Positions 33,056 to 45,063 of a stretch of DNA of 64,000 bases are shown piece by piece. The notes below the pieces were generated by a model. That model was not told the origin of the DNA, searched no databases, and was given only the letters and a program-made list of their open reading frames with translations. Origin of the DNA: Flaccisagitta enflata (lineage: Eukaryota; Chaetognatha; Sagittoidea; Aphragmophora); the NCBI GenBank assembly GCA_965153355.1, contig OZ231127.1, forward strand, positions 49,848,001 to 49,912,000. Reading direction: 5' to 3'. Both the position numbers and the translations under genes were made by a program. Position 1 is the first letter of the stretch; each line of letters starts with the position of its first letter.

Positions 33056-33760
33056 GTTTAAAGCTGCTGGTTTAAGTCTGGCTGGTTTAAGTCTGTCTGG
33101 TTTAAGTCTGGCTGGTTTAAGTCTGGTTTAAGTCTGGTTTAAGTCTGGTTTAAGTCTGGCTTAAGTATGGTTTAAGTCTGCTAAAGTCTGCTTAAGTTCG
33201 CTTAAGACTGGTCTGCGTCTGATTTATGTCTGTTTAGGTCTGCTAGGCCTGGTTAAGGCCCTGGTTAGGTCTGGCTTATGTCTGTTTTTTGTCTGGTTTA
33301 TGTTGATTTAGGTCTGATTTAGGTCTGGTTTTGCCCGGTTTTTTGGTCTGGCTTTGGTCTGGTTTAATTCTGGCTTGAGTCTGCTTCGTGAGTCTGGTTT
33401 GAGTCTGGTTGGATTCTGCTTGCCTGGGTTTGAGCCTGGTCGGAGCTTCGGTTTCGGCCCGGGTTTTGGTCTGTTTGGTTCCTGACTTGAGTCTGGTTTG
33501 AGTCTGGTTTGAGTCTGGTTTGGACCTGGTTTGAGTAGGGTTTGAGTCTGGTTTGAGTCTAGTTTGAGTCTGGCTTAAATCTGGTTTATGTCTGGTTTAT
33601 GTCTGGTTTATGTCTGGTTTCGGTCTGGTTTAATTCTGGTTTGAGTCTGGTTTGAGTCTGGTTTAAGTCTGGTTTAAGTCTGGTTTGAGTCTGGTTTGAG
33701 TCCGGTTTGAGTCTGGTTTGGGTCTGGTTTGGGTTGCGTTTAAGTCTGATTTTCAATAAA
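33056..33760. repeat. (GTCTGGTTTAA)n satellite
   Basis: About 55-60 units of an 11-bp repeat, GTCTGGTTTAA changing to GTCTGGTTTGA along its length, with diverged units in 33180-33480. It starts where the preceding satellite ends. A family A end fragment (GTTGGCCTTGTT) follows at 33808-33835. Confidence 0.95.
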
Positions 33761-33945
33761 AAGATACAATAAGGAGTCAGGTCAGTTCGGTTATTATTGT
33801 CCTGCACGCGACTTATAGGTGTTGGCCTTGTTTTCCTTCAAATGACATGATTTTTTTGTAAATTCTTTTGGCTTCATGAAAAAATATTTGGATTGTAACA
33901 CAGAAACATAGAAACTTGAGGATTTTTAGCCTCATATACATCCGG

Positions 33946-33951
33946 TTTATT
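33946..33951 (-). terminator. Poly(A) signal AATAAA
   Basis: AATAAA on the minus strand lies 119 bp downstream of the stop codon of the 34070-34199 exon. It is a plausible 3' end for that transcript. Confidence 0.5.
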
Positions 33952-34069
33952 CACATGAGAGAACATGTAGAATCAGTAAAATAAAAGAGCAATGACAAAT
34001 TCAATAGGGGAAATAGGGGGGGAGAGGGAGAAAATGTGAAGTCAGATCACATTATAAAGAGAGAAATCG

Positions 34070-34199
34070 TTAGGCAAAATTGCGCATGAACTCAGATTGA
34101 GTTATACGATCGCGGAATTTGGTTCTGCGGTCAAAGACCAATTCTTCCCAAGTCGGGCGCTGAAGCGCGTGCTGCAGTTCCGTGACAGACTCCCATGGC
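34070..34199 (-). CDS. Probable last exon of an unrecognised host gene
   Basis: The acceptor CTTTTCAACTACAG is followed by one base completing a split codon and 42 open codons up to TAA. The peptide starts PWESVTELQHALQRPTWEEL, continues VFDRRTKFRDRI and ends TQSEFMRNFA; it is charged, amphipathic and protein-like. An AATAAA lies 119 bp downstream. The reading frame, acceptor and polyadenylation signal agree, but I do not recognise the family. An alternative is the tail of a retroelement protein. Upstream exons are not identified: 34200-35008 has no other exon-like segment. Confidence 0.5.
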
Positions 34200-34499
34200 C
34201 TGTAGTTGAAAAGTCGTCAAAAAATGGAATTGTACGCTACCCATCTGGAGAAAGTCGTTACTAATGCGGCTTTAATCCTAACTCTACCTTACATTGACGA
34301 ATCAGAGACATGAAGGTTCTTTTTTTATTATTCTTTTTTATGATCGAGCTATTTATAATGGAATACGAAAAACGTTGTTGGGGCACTCACGAAACTATTT
34401 GCTAACTACGGAACGAAACTGATTGTTGTAAGTACTCGGGTAAAGGCCTCAGCAAAGTTATTGGCAAGCGTTGAAATATAATTGCTTCTGGTATTGAAC

Positions 34500-34700
34500 T
34501 GTTACTTTTATATAATCAATTTTCGCACATCGCTAAGGGTCAAAGAGCAAGACAATGATGCCTGTGATCGGAACGAGGGAGCATACCGCAGCGGGGCGAG
34601 TGAGCGGAGTGATAGGTGCAAGCAATCAGCGACCGAGCGACCAAGTGGCCCATAGAAAACGCGATTGTCAGGGGTAGAAACAAACCTTTTGCAGGGTTCA
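34500..34700 (-). repeat. CGCTC-rich interspersed repeat, copy 1
   Basis: Reverse of this region reads GACAATCGCGTTTTCTA, GGCCACTTGGTCGCTCGG, CTTGCACCTATCACTCCGCT. It matches 36560-36720 in the opposite orientation (GACAATCGTGTTTTAACAGG, CCACTCGGTCTCTCGCT, CTTGCACCGCTCACTCCACT). Confidence 0.65.
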
Positions 34701-35008
34701 ACTATTATTTCAATTTTACTCATAATGCAAGCGACATGCGGTTTTCAAGCGAATTATACACGTTATTTGAATTGCTTAACTGTATTCATGTTTTTTAAAT
34801 TTTATTAAATTACAGTATTGGTTACATCTATATTCATATTCGTCTTAACTCATTGAGGTTTTCACTCAAGGCACGTGACAGAAAAAAATGGGGCATATAA
34901 ACTTAGTTTTAGCCATGAGCAATTATCTCATTTGCATAAAGTTGTCAGTTAGATGTTCATAATCTATTTCACATGAGGAAGGGGTAATGTAGGGGCCAAA
35001 ACTAAATA

Positions 35009-35163
35009 AACAAGGCCGGATACACGGCAATCCAGTCGCGGACGGTTGGGCAGGAGCAGCATTGCATAAACCGCTCGCAATTCATAGATATTTCGGACGG
35101 AGGGACGGACGGAGGGTCCGCCCGACACCGCAAGGTGTAGAGTCACTTGTCCGTGACTAAAAA
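35009..35163 (-). mobile_element. Family A element, AGTCAC hairpin type
   Basis: AACAAGGCCGGATACACGG, GGTTGGGCAGGAGCAG, a GGACGGAGGGACGGAC tract, then GGTGTAG and hairpin AGTCAC-TTGTCC-GTGACT at 35141-35158 followed by AAAAA. It directly abuts the LINE fragment. Confidence 0.8.
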
Positions 35164-36130
35164 GCCTTCTCCAATCCGATTGCGAAACGACAATCCCATT
35201 CACATGATTTTGGTAGAACTAAGATTTGTTTGGGAGAAATCATGTTCGGAATACGGTAAGCGGAAAACTGGCGGAGGTTTGTTTCGAAATGCGAACGGGA
35301 AAAGAGACTCGGAATTGACAGATGCCGTAGGCGGCGGTGTTCATCGCGGTCAGCGACATGGAGGACATCGATAGCGTAGGTTAGTATCGATACACAATGA
35401 ACTTCGAGCAGCTGTAGCATGACAGTTTCATTCGAACGGCCCTCAATCCTCAGAATGCCGTTGGCACACCTGATTTGACTTTCTCGTCAATGCAGCAGTT
35501 AAAACTGGTATGAGCTTTAAGAGTGACTCCGAGGTAGGTCCATGAATCCACCCACTCGATATTCTTCCCGTCTAGCTGAAGAGAATCAAGTGTATGTTTC
35601 TTTCCAAAACACCTGTTCTTTGATTTTTTCGCGTTCAGCATTACGTCCCACTTTTTGCAGTATTGCTCGGTAGCTGAAAGAAGTGTCTGAAGCCCCTTTA
35701 GTGATGGCGCCAATAATGCCATATCATCGGCATACAGGAGTATGGACAGAAAGACGAGATGCAGGTGGCAGCCTGCACCTGTGCTGGCGAGTATGTCAAC
35801 CAAGTCATCGATGTATAGGCAGTAAAAAATAGGAGACAAAATTCCTCCTTGACTTACGCCTGCTCTTATAATAAACCAAACACTGTAGGTATCACCCCAG
35901 CGCACACGACACTTCAGGTCAGAATACCATACTATGATGATATTTAAGAATATGAGTGGAACATTCCATTGATGTAGTTTGAGGAACAGGCCGGCATGAA
36001 CCAGCCTGTTAAATGCCTTTGAGGCATCAAGGAAAGAACAGTAAACATTGCTCCCGTGACTATAGTAAAATCAATACTGAAATCATTGATAGATTTAAAA
36101 ATTACATCAAAATATTGACAATTGTCCATA
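35164..36130 (-). pseudogene. Non-LTR retrotransposon RT fragment (jockey/CR1-like)
   Basis: In order on the minus strand: motif A as CSFLDASKAFNRLVHAGLF (read in a shifted frame near 36000), RVRWGDTYSVWF, motif B as GVSQGGILSPIFYCLYIDDL, motif C as LLYADDMALLAPS, and the following WDVMLNAKKSK and EWVDSWTYLGV. After a shift it continues LLEVHCVSILTYAIDVLHVAD in part. The catalytic YADD is intact, but frames are broken and no endonuclease is present. It is cut at its 3' side by a family A element. Confidence 0.85.
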
Positions 36131-36173
36131 AATTCTGCCTTGTTTAATATGAAATTTTCAACTACTTTAGCTA

Positions 36174-36460
36174 GTTAACTAACAAAATTTTTAGTTAGTT
36201 AACTATTAACTAGTTAGTCTAAAGACCTCAACTATTGCGACTCCTACCAAATCCCAACACCACCCCGTCATCACCACCGATTCACCTACACACTGCCACC
36301 ACCACGAAAAATAAACATCTGTCACCCCCAATCACCCCGTCATCACCACCAATACACATACACACTGCCCCGAGTCCCTCCACCACGAAAAAAAGGTACC
36401 TGTCACCCCCCCCATCACCCGTCATCACCACCAATTCACCTGCACTCTCATCTTGGCGCT
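36174..36460. repeat. Short hairpin and 75-bp minisatellite
   Basis: GTTAACTAAC and GTTAGTTAAC form a 10-bp hairpin near 36176-36208. From about 36260, CCCGTCATCACCACCRATTC, CACTGCC, CCACCACGAAAAA and CTGTCACCCCC recur two and a half times with a period of about 75-80 bp. Confidence 0.6.
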
Positions 36461-36544
36461 CTTACTACTCTGACGTGTGGCGCGGGTTCCGCTAACCATG
36501 TAAACGTAATGCCTTTGGGTGGACTATTTCTTGTTGTTTGTTGC

Positions 36545-36720
36545 AGCGTCTTAAGGGGGCGTTTCTAGTCAGAGACAATCGTGTTTTAACAGGCCACTCG
36601 GTCTCTCGCTACGTTCGTTCGCTTGCACCGCTCACTCCACTCGCTACACAGCGCTCTGCTTCGCTATGCTCCGTTCACGGGCTCGCTCACTCACTTCGTT
36701 CACTCCCTCTTGAGACGGTT
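36545..36720 (+). repeat. CGCTC-rich interspersed repeat, copy 2
   Basis: Inverted partner of 34500-34700. It contains many CGCTCACTC/TTCGTTCG words (CTCGCTCACTCACTTCGTTC). A family A hairpin remnant (AGAAATGCGAGAATGCATCT) follows at 36863-36882. Confidence 0.65.
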
Positions 36721-37066
36721 AAAATTCATGAATATGTGTTCACGCTGTGAGCACGTTCAATGGGAACAAACGCGTTTTTCATCTTCACTAGAAACGCGCC
36801 CTAACTTGGTCATGAAATCGTTTGTAACAAACCATTTTTAATACGCGGACACGACCAACTCTAGAAATGCGAGAATGCATCTGAAATGAAACTTTTAAAA
36901 GTAGAAAACGTTGAGGCTGAACTGCAGGAGAACACCCAAAAACTGCCGACAGCCGGACGGAATCCGGAATCGACGCTATTCAAAAGTGAACTCTCCTTTC
37001 ACTCACCCAAAAAATCCCCTCCTAACACGCGACCATTGGAAATTTTTGTTTTGGCTTTGGAAACAG

Positions 37067-37250
<184 letters not shown>

Positions 37251-37254
<4 letters not shown>

Positions 37255-37457
37255 AGGCCGGATTCACGGCCAATACCAAGTGCGGACGGGTGGGCAGGGG
37301 CGGAAATGCGCGTTTTCACACTTTCCAACTCGATCACCACGGACGGACCAACGGATGGACCAACGGACGGACCAACGGACGGACCAACGGATGGACCAAC
37401 GGACGGACCAACGGACGGACAAAGCCTCTTATAGAGTTGCGTGTCCGCAAAAAAAAA
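37251..37457 (-). mobile_element. Family A element with a 12-bp repeat core
   Basis: It starts AACAAGGCCGGATTCACGG. The internal tract is (GGACCAACGGAY)n, about seven 12-bp units, then CCTCTTATAGAGTTGCG. The distal hairpin arm is lost in an A run. Confidence 0.75.
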
Positions 37458-38058
37458 TGTATAATTAAGAAAAAGGTACAGTGGGGTTTGTGCATTAACA
37501 GCTTAAAAATGTTCAATTGATACTTGTGTCTCTGAATTTGTTGGTTGCCATGGAAATCGAAATTATTCAAAATTGGTGAAATATCTATATTTTGAACCGA
37601 TATGCTGAAGGAACATTGCTCAGAATCAAATTTGCTACAACTTTCCCACAGTATATTCTGTAAGAATATTGCTTATTTAGCGATAACTAGGGAGAATCGC
37701 ACCAAGCAATGGCTAAACATTCCTCCAATATAGGCTGTTTATGCATGAGCCCCACCGTAGTATTCAGGCCTTGCAAGCAGTTCAAGAATGCTTTCCATTA
37801 AGGACTGCAAAAGGACTGGGGTAATTGAGATTAAGACAAGGTGAAAGTAGCTAATTTTGATGTTTTTTGCAATTTTTGCGTTTTTTGCCTCCTTAGTAAG
37901 CCGTCTATTAGAGGGCACCCGTTGCACATTTAAAAAAAAATCATAAAACAACAATCATTTTGTCCCTAGAGGATGTCGATAGTCCCAAAGGAATACCTCT
38001 TTTGGATAACTTTTGAAGTACTCAAAACCAGCTCTTCTGGGATGTCTAATGGCATTAT

Positions 38059-38358
38059 TTGAGAACTGAAGAAAAGGTCAGAAAGATCTTAGTAAGGAAG
38101 AAAGAGTTACAAAAAAAGAAAGAAGAAGAAGAAGGAGAAGGAGAAGGAGAAGGAGAAGGAGAAGAAGAGGAAGAAGAAGACGAAGAAGAAGAAGAAGAAG
38201 AAGAAGAAGAAGAAGAAGAAGAAGAAGAAGAAGAAGAAGAAGAAGAAGAAGAAGAAGAAGGAGGAGGAGGAGAAAAAGAAAGGGAAAAAGAAAAGGAAGA
38301 AGAAGAAGAAGGAAAAGAAAAAGAAAAAGAAAAAGAAAAAGAAAAAGAAAAAGAAGAA

Positions 38359-38445
<87 letters not shown>

Positions 38446-38502
38446 GAAGAGGAAGAAGAAGAATTTGAATTTGAATTTGAATTTGATTTACTGTCCAAAT
38501 AA
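38059..38502. repeat. 444-bp purine tract: (GAA)n, (AAAG)n, (GA)n
   Basis: (GAA)n about 38178-38262, AAAAGA repeats about 38315-38355, (GA)n about 38359-38443. It is open on both strands only because of composition. The preceding 37458-38058 shows no gene. Confidence 0.95.
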
Positions 38503-38711
38503 GCGATTACACTTAAGACTTATGTACAATGACAAGGACATGACGGTTGTCACAAAATTTTGATAAATAAGTTGTACTGCTACATCTAGATCTGTGAATT
38601 CAGTCTTTGTATAAATATATCGACGGTAAATGCCATCCCAATCCAGCATCAGTCACCCATCCCCTGAGTCTCGTAATCACAGGTACAATTACAGCAGAGA
38701 CATACTATCAA

Positions 38712-39033
38712 TCACATTTCAAGCTGCCAGATCTCATTTCTACCATTTCTCAGGTCCCAAATGGACAAAACGGAATTTACTACAGAAAGGCACTTCTCCA
38801 CATCCCCAGAATAGATATCATCAAAAGTCACCTTTTCATCATTATGGTATTGATTCACGTCTTTCCATTTCTGACACCAATTTATCCTGTGGTTCTCATC
38901 ATCAACCACTCCACACACATCACAATTCTTCGTTCCATAGCCTTTTGAAAAATTATTCGCACATGTCAGCATTCCATACCTTCCCATTATAAGTGCTCTA
39001 GCAAGACAAATGGATGAGGAATGATTAATAAAA
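38712..39033 (-). pseudogene. C-terminal fragment of a LINE related to the 53.4-55.5 kb copy
   Basis: About 107 codons: LIMGRYGMLTCANNFSKGYG, CDVCGVVDDENHRINWC, then QKWKDVNQYH and a closing SVLSIWDLRNG. The CxxC-x8-H-x4-C zinc-knuckle-like tail and flanking words match the end of the 708-codon LINE frame (SRYGMLECGTNYKG, CANCNQIDNEHHRMNEC). Upstream it is fused directly to TTC and TC microsatellites, so the fragment is 5'-truncated at a simple repeat. Confidence 0.85.
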
Positions 39034-39041
39034 TCATCAAG

Positions 39042-39397
<356 letters not shown>

Positions 39398-40284
39398 GGA
39401 GGTAAGAAGGTCGCCATCGAATGAACTTGGAAAATTGTCGTCTCCTGTCCGGAGTTTCAGAGGCGCGACATCTTTCCCTTTCTTTTTTTCTGCAATATTC
39501 TTTTTTTTTTTTCCTTTTTTTCTGCAATATTCTTTTTATTTCCTTTTCTTTCTTGCTCCATTTTTTTCGAGTTCAAGCTTCGGAATTTGCGCCACCTTCG
39601 TTTTGATAGAGAATAAAAGAATGAAAATAAAAAAAGTAATAACTGGAGATAATTACTCCCAAAAAAATTTCCACTTTGGAGTACAACATTGAATTGCAGA
39701 ATGACCAAAAAACTGCCGAAGCTCAACGTTGTGCTTTGGCGCTTTGCTAATGTGCTATGTAACATATAAATGATGCTGACATGATCCCGTGATTATTTTC
39801 CACTTGACAGAAAGAACGGAAAAGCGACGATTTCCATGAACAGTGAACTATGAAGTAGAAATGGCAAAATGTAACAGACCGAATTCCAAAAGAAATTTCA
39901 TGTCATTAAAGCCATCTCTCACATCTGAAGTCTGCTTTTTTGGTCAAATCCGTTAATAATGGGCTGGAATAACAAATTCTCGCGATGTCAGTCCAACCTT
40001 GCAACTGAGAATTATGAAAAGAAAAAAAAATAATCACCAAACACCAACGAAAAATTAACGAAAAGGCGCAAAAATAGGCGATAGAAATTACGAGGAATGT
40101 TCAACAGTCGCAACTGCCCAAGTCTGCCCTCTTAACCGCAGAAAGAAAACAAGTGAACAATTATTGGAATAAGAAAAGTAACAACGCTTGAATAAACTTT
40201 ACAGTGTGTTTTCATGAAACCATTAAGTCGAACCCTCAACTAACACAGTCACTTACATTAATGTAGTCACTGAGAATGTGTGTT

Positions 40285-41265
40285 CAGCCTGAAAGACGTC
40301 ACTCTTCCACGTGGGCATCGTCATTAGCAATTATGGATTTACTCTCCCATGTGCTTACTTAAAACTGTCTCCCAAAGGGCATCAAAATTTGCCATTATAG
40401 ACTTACTCTCTCATGTGACACAATTATTTAGTCAATAGAAATGCCTCCCAAAGGTCATCAAAATTTACTATTATGGAATTTCTCCTCAAGACTCGGTTAT
40501 TGAGTTAGTAAAAATGCCTCCCAAAGGGCATTGTAATTTACCATATGGATTTCCTCTTCTATGTGACTCAACAATGTAATCAGCAAAAATGCCTCCCAAA
40601 GGGGATTGTAATTTGCCATAATGGATTTCCTCTTCCACGTGACTAGATTATTTATCAGTAAAAATGCCTTCCAAAGGGCATTGTAATTTGCCATAATGGA
40701 TTTCCTCCTCCATGTGACTCAATAATGTAATCAGTAAAAATGCCTCCCAAAGGGGATCGTAATTTGCCATATTAGATTTCCTCTTCCACGTGATTCAATT
40801 CTTTAATCAGTAAAAATGCCTCCCAAAGAGCATCGTAATTTGCCATAATGAATTTCTTCTTCCTCGGGACTCAATCAATTAATCAGTAAAAATGCCTCCC
40901 AAAAGGCATCGTAATTTGCCATAACGGATCTCCTTTCCATGTGACTGAATCATTTATTCAGTAAGATTGCCTCTCAAAGAGCATCGTAATTTGCCATAAT
41001 GGATTTCCTCTTCCATGTGACTCAGTTATTAAATCAGTAAAAATGCCTCCCAATGGGCATCGTAATTTGCCATAATGGATTTCCTCTTCCATGTGACTCA
41101 GTTATTAAATCAGTAGAAATGCCTCCCAAAGAGCATCATAATTTGCCATATTAGAATTCCCTCTTCCATGTGACTCAATTCTTTAATCAGTAGAAATGCC
41201 TCCTAAAGGGCATTGTAATTTGCCATAATGGATTTCCTGTTCCATGTGACTCGATTATTTAGTCT
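40285..41265. repeat. 76-bp satellite, about 12 copies
   Basis: Anchors GCCTCCCAAAG occur at 40443, 40516, 40591, 40666, 40742, 40818, 40894, 40969, 41045, 41121 and 41198, a period of 75-77 bp. Each unit continues GGCATCGTAATTTGCCATAA, TGGATTTCCTCTTCCATGTG, ACTCAATTATTTAATCAGTA. Units near 40300-40440 are more diverged. Confidence 0.95.
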
Positions 41266-41435
41266 TTGCGCCGCCATTTGGATTTTTCTCTGCGTCCACT
41301 TCATTCCTTCCTCTCCTATGTCAGGTAAGATCTCTGAGTTCATTCATTGATTAATTGATTCGTTCATTCATTTATTAATCAATTCATTCAATCATTCATT
41401 CATTCGTCCATTCATTCATTCATTCATTCATTCAT

Positions 41436-41810
41436 TTTTAGTCGCGTGCACGCGACTCTACACCTTGCCGTGTCAGTCGGTAGGTCAGTAGGTCCGTCTG
41501 TCTGTCAGTCCATCACATTTTTAAAATTATGACTTTTTTTAAACACTATTTACCATTTTGATACTTTTAACATTAACTTTTGACATTTTTTGACATTTTT
41601 AACATCTTCAGCATTTTTTAACATTTAACCTTTCTTAACATTTTATAACATTTTTTAACATTTTTTAACATTTTTTAACATTTCTTAACATTTTTTAACA
41701 TTTTTTAGCATTTTTCAACATTTTTCAACATTTTTAACATTTTGAGATGTTTTTGCTCTTTTGTTTGTCATTTCCAGACGCACGCGACTGTTGCCCTCTT
41801 GGGCTTGTTT
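41436..41810 (+). mobile_element. Family A element, GGGCTTGTT-ended variant
   Basis: Hairpin AGTCGCGT-GC-ACGCGACT at 41440-41457, CTCTACACC, a GGTCAGTAGGTCC tract, then an internal TTTTTAACA minisatellite (about 41610-41740), ending GTTGCCCTCTTGGGCTTGTTT. It is preceded and followed by (CATT)n tracts. Confidence 0.8.
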
Positions 41811-42399
41811 CCTTCTTCTCCGATGTCAAGTAATAATAAGATATCCTCATTTATTCAACCATGAATTCCTTCATTCATTCATCTATTCATACATTCATTC
41901 ATTCATTCATTAAATTATTCATTCATTCCTCATTCATTCCCTCTTCTCCAATGTTAGGTAAGATCTTCTCTGTTCACTTTTACATCAACCCATCCTGTTG
42001 GAGTGTAAAATGTAAATTGAAAAATGTAAAATGAAAATTACATGAAAATTTCATGCCAATCGATGAATATGGTTTTTTTTTATCAATGAAAGTATAAACA
42101 ACTGTGTGGCCCTAGAAAACAATGTTCGTCCTGTGTTTTGATGAATCCTGTCTGTGAGGTGGAAAAAAAGGACAAAGAGAAATGGAGAGAAAAAAACGAG
42201 AAGGAGATAAGCTACAGGAAAAAAAAATTGCTGAATTACATATCTCAAATATTTTCCACCAACCTCTCCAAAGTTAACACTTGCGATAGACAAGGTTGCA
42301 CTTGATGAAAGAGTTTTACCGGTCAGTTTAGTACTGAGTGTGTCTGTCTCTCTTTTTAGCGAGTTTGCTCGTCTTTTCACTGTTACTGCCGCTCTTCTT

Positions 42400-42668
42400 A
42401 GCGAGTCTGTCTGTCTGTTCGTCTGTCTGTCTGTCCACCGCTTGCGGGCTATTTTTTGTCTTTATTCATCTTATAAGTAGCGCAAAAAGGTGACGCTGGC
42501 GCCCGTCCGTCCGTCCGTCTGCCTGTCCAAACCATCTGCCCGTCAGTCAGGCTTCGTCCTACACTTAAAAAGCGTGAAATGCAATTGTTTTTTTGCAGCT
42601 GAGGTTCCGTTCGTTCGTTTCTTTAAATCCCCCCTTTTCCGGTTGTCCGTCTATCGTGATACGTTTTG

Positions 42669-42724
<56 letters not shown>

Positions 42725-43850
42725 CCCTTTAGACAGTGTGAAGTGGATTGACCATCCCATCGTTTTTTTTTTGTTATTTAGAATCTTTCCTCTTCTTTTC
42801 CTTACAATTTCTTATTCTTGCATACGTGCATACCCGCTTGGAACTTTGAGGATTGTACACACTAGTTTACACACAAGTTGTCTAGTTCGCCTTGTTTTAT
42901 TCAAAGTTTCCGCACCAATTCGTCGGCGCATCTCTCATAGAGAGTCGGTCCATCGGTCCGTCGGTCCATCCGTCCGTCCGTACCCCCATTTGTCTGTTAA
43001 TCCTTTTCAGAAACGCAGTTTGCTTTTCTCTTACTCATTTTTCTTTTCTTCTTCTCACTCGTTCTTTCGAATTCTTTCCGTGTCAGCTACCTTTTAGCTT
43101 TTCTGTAGATCTTCTTCTTCTTCTTCTTCTTCTTCTTCTTCTTCTTCTTCTTCTTCTTCTTCTTCTTCTTCTTCTGCTTCTTCTTCTTCTGCTTCTCCTT
43201 CTTCTTCTTCTCCTCTTCTTCTCCTTTTCTTCTTCTTCTTCTTTTTCTTCTATTTCTTCTCCTTCTTTTCTTCACCTCATCCTTCTCCTCCGTATTCTTC
43301 TTCTTCTTCTTCTTCTTCTTCTTCTTCTTCTTCTTCTTCTTCTACTCCTTCTTCTTGTTCTCCTTCTTTTCCCTCTTCTCCGCAATGACAGTACTAAAGG
43401 CGAAGTTATTCTCCTCCTTGATTCTGCCACACTTTTTCAGCGAAAATTGTCCTTTGAGGATGTGACCGCAAATTGTTTCTGTATGACACTTTCACAGTTT
43501 CACTTTTTCTGGCCATCTTTCGTCGTCTTTCGTCGTAGAAATGCAATTTCTTCATTCATTAGCTTGGGACACTTTCTCGCTCTCTGAAGGTCCGTCAGTC
43601 AGCCTGTCCGTCAGTCAGTCTGTTCGTGAGTCGGCCTGCCCGCAAGTCGGTCTGTCCGTCGGTATACACGTCTTCTTGTTTGTCCAAATGCTACTTCTTC
43701 ATTCATTGGCGTAGGACCCTTACTCGCTACCCAGAAGTCCGTCAGTCAGTCTGTCCATATCTCGTTCGGCGAAATGCTACTTCTTCTTTCATTCATTATC
43801 TTGGGACTTTTTGCCACACTTTCTTTCTCTCTGAGTGCGCTAGAGCATCT
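42400..43850. repeat. Low-complexity region with GTCC/GTCA tracts and ~100-150 bp tandem units
   Basis: GTCCGTCC-type tracts lie at 42400-42540, 42945-42990 and 43585-43670. Between 43535 and 43850, AAATGCTACTTCTTCATTCA, then TTGGGAC, CACTTTCTCGCTCTCTGA and GTCCGTCAGTCAG recur three times. (CT)n at 42670-42722 and (CTT)n at about 43108-43175 and 43289-43345 are included. No exon is supported. The stretch 41811-42400 is AT-rich with CATT repeats and no gene. Confidence 0.7.
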
Positions 43851-43971
43851 TAATAAGAGATTGTTGTCGATCAGTCAGACGATCTGCATTTCTTTTTCGA
43901 GCGCACCCTGTCTTAACTTTTTGACCTTGTTCTCTAAGTCATCCTATGTCAACTGCGAGAACAAAAAGAAG

Positions 43972-44009
43972 AAAGAAAGAAAGAAAGAAAAGAAAGAAAG
44001 AAAGAAAGC

Positions 44010-44069
<60 letters not shown>

Positions 44070-44193
44070 AAATTAGAAAAAAGAAAAAACAAACATGAGA
44101 GAGAAAGAAAAGAAAGGCAAGAAAGAAAAAAAAAAGAAACAAACGAACAAACAAATAAACAAACAAAAACAAACAAACAAAGAAGAAAGAAGC

Positions 44194-44236
<43 letters not shown>

Positions 44237-44257
44237 AAAGAAAGAAAGAAAGAATGA

Positions 44258-44313
<56 letters not shown>

Positions 44314-44320
44314 AGAAACA
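43972..44320. repeat. (GAAA)n microsatellites
   Basis: Two AAAG/GAAA tracts (about 43972-44072 and 44197-44320) separated by AAC-rich sequence. Confidence 0.95.
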
Positions 44321-44438
44321 AAAAAGAAAGAAAACTGCCAGTCTCACACTCTTGCTACCAGCCAAGTGACCTCCTTCACTCATTCAATCATCTTCAACCA
44401 ACCATTTCTTTCTCCCATTTCTCTCTCTTTAATTCACT

Positions 44439-44606
44439 TTTTAGTCGCGGACACGCGACTCTACACCTTGCCGTGTCGGTTTGTCGGTCGGTCGGTGCGT
44501 TGGTCCGTCGGTCCGTCGGTCGGTCCGTCACATTTTTGACCTGAGCGTTGCATTACTGCTCCTGCCCAACCGTCCGCGACTGGATTGCCGTGTATCCGGC
44601 CTTGTT
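44439..44606 (+). mobile_element. Family A element, canonical compact copy
   Basis: This 168-bp copy shows every family feature: TTTTT, hairpin AGTCGCG-GACA-CGCGACT (44443-44460), CTCTACACCTTGCCGTG, the GTCGGTCGGTCC tract, CACATTTTTGACC, TGCATTACTGCTCCTGCCC, CGACTGGATTGCCGTG and GGCCTTGTT. It has no open frame. It sits about 460 bp upstream of the first recognised exon of the chitin-binding gene. Confidence 0.85.
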
Positions 44607-45063
44607 CTTTCTCCTTTCCGTACTTTCTTCTATCCTCTCTTTCCTTCTTCCTACAGATAAGCTTCACTAGAGCACATGCCGAGGGACTGGGCAAAATCTT
44701 GCTTGACACTTTACAGTGAAGCTGCATCATTGCCAGTACAGAAATGATTTCGGAATATCTTATGGGAGTGCAAGTTCTAAGCCTTATAGGCGGGCATGCC
44801 TAATTGGCGAGTGCTCCACTGTATTTCTCTCTCTCTCTCTCTCAATTTCTTTCTCTCTTTGTCTTTTTTTCTTTTTTTTTTTTTTTAACTCTATCTCTCT
44901 CAAACTCTTTTCATCTTTTTTAACCGAAACTTTTCGGGAAATTCAGATAAAAAAGTCCTATAATTACCTCGTTTCGACTTCAAAGGGGTGCTACTCCCCC
45001 TGAAAAAATAATAAACAAATAAATAGAATATATAAGATTTTGTTTACCCCCTTTTAACTCCAG

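Noticed and set aside
42892-43587. 231-codon plus-strand frame with long poly-Leu
   Set aside because: Made by (CTT)n and GTCC tracts; Leu runs of this length without other features are not a membrane protein signature.
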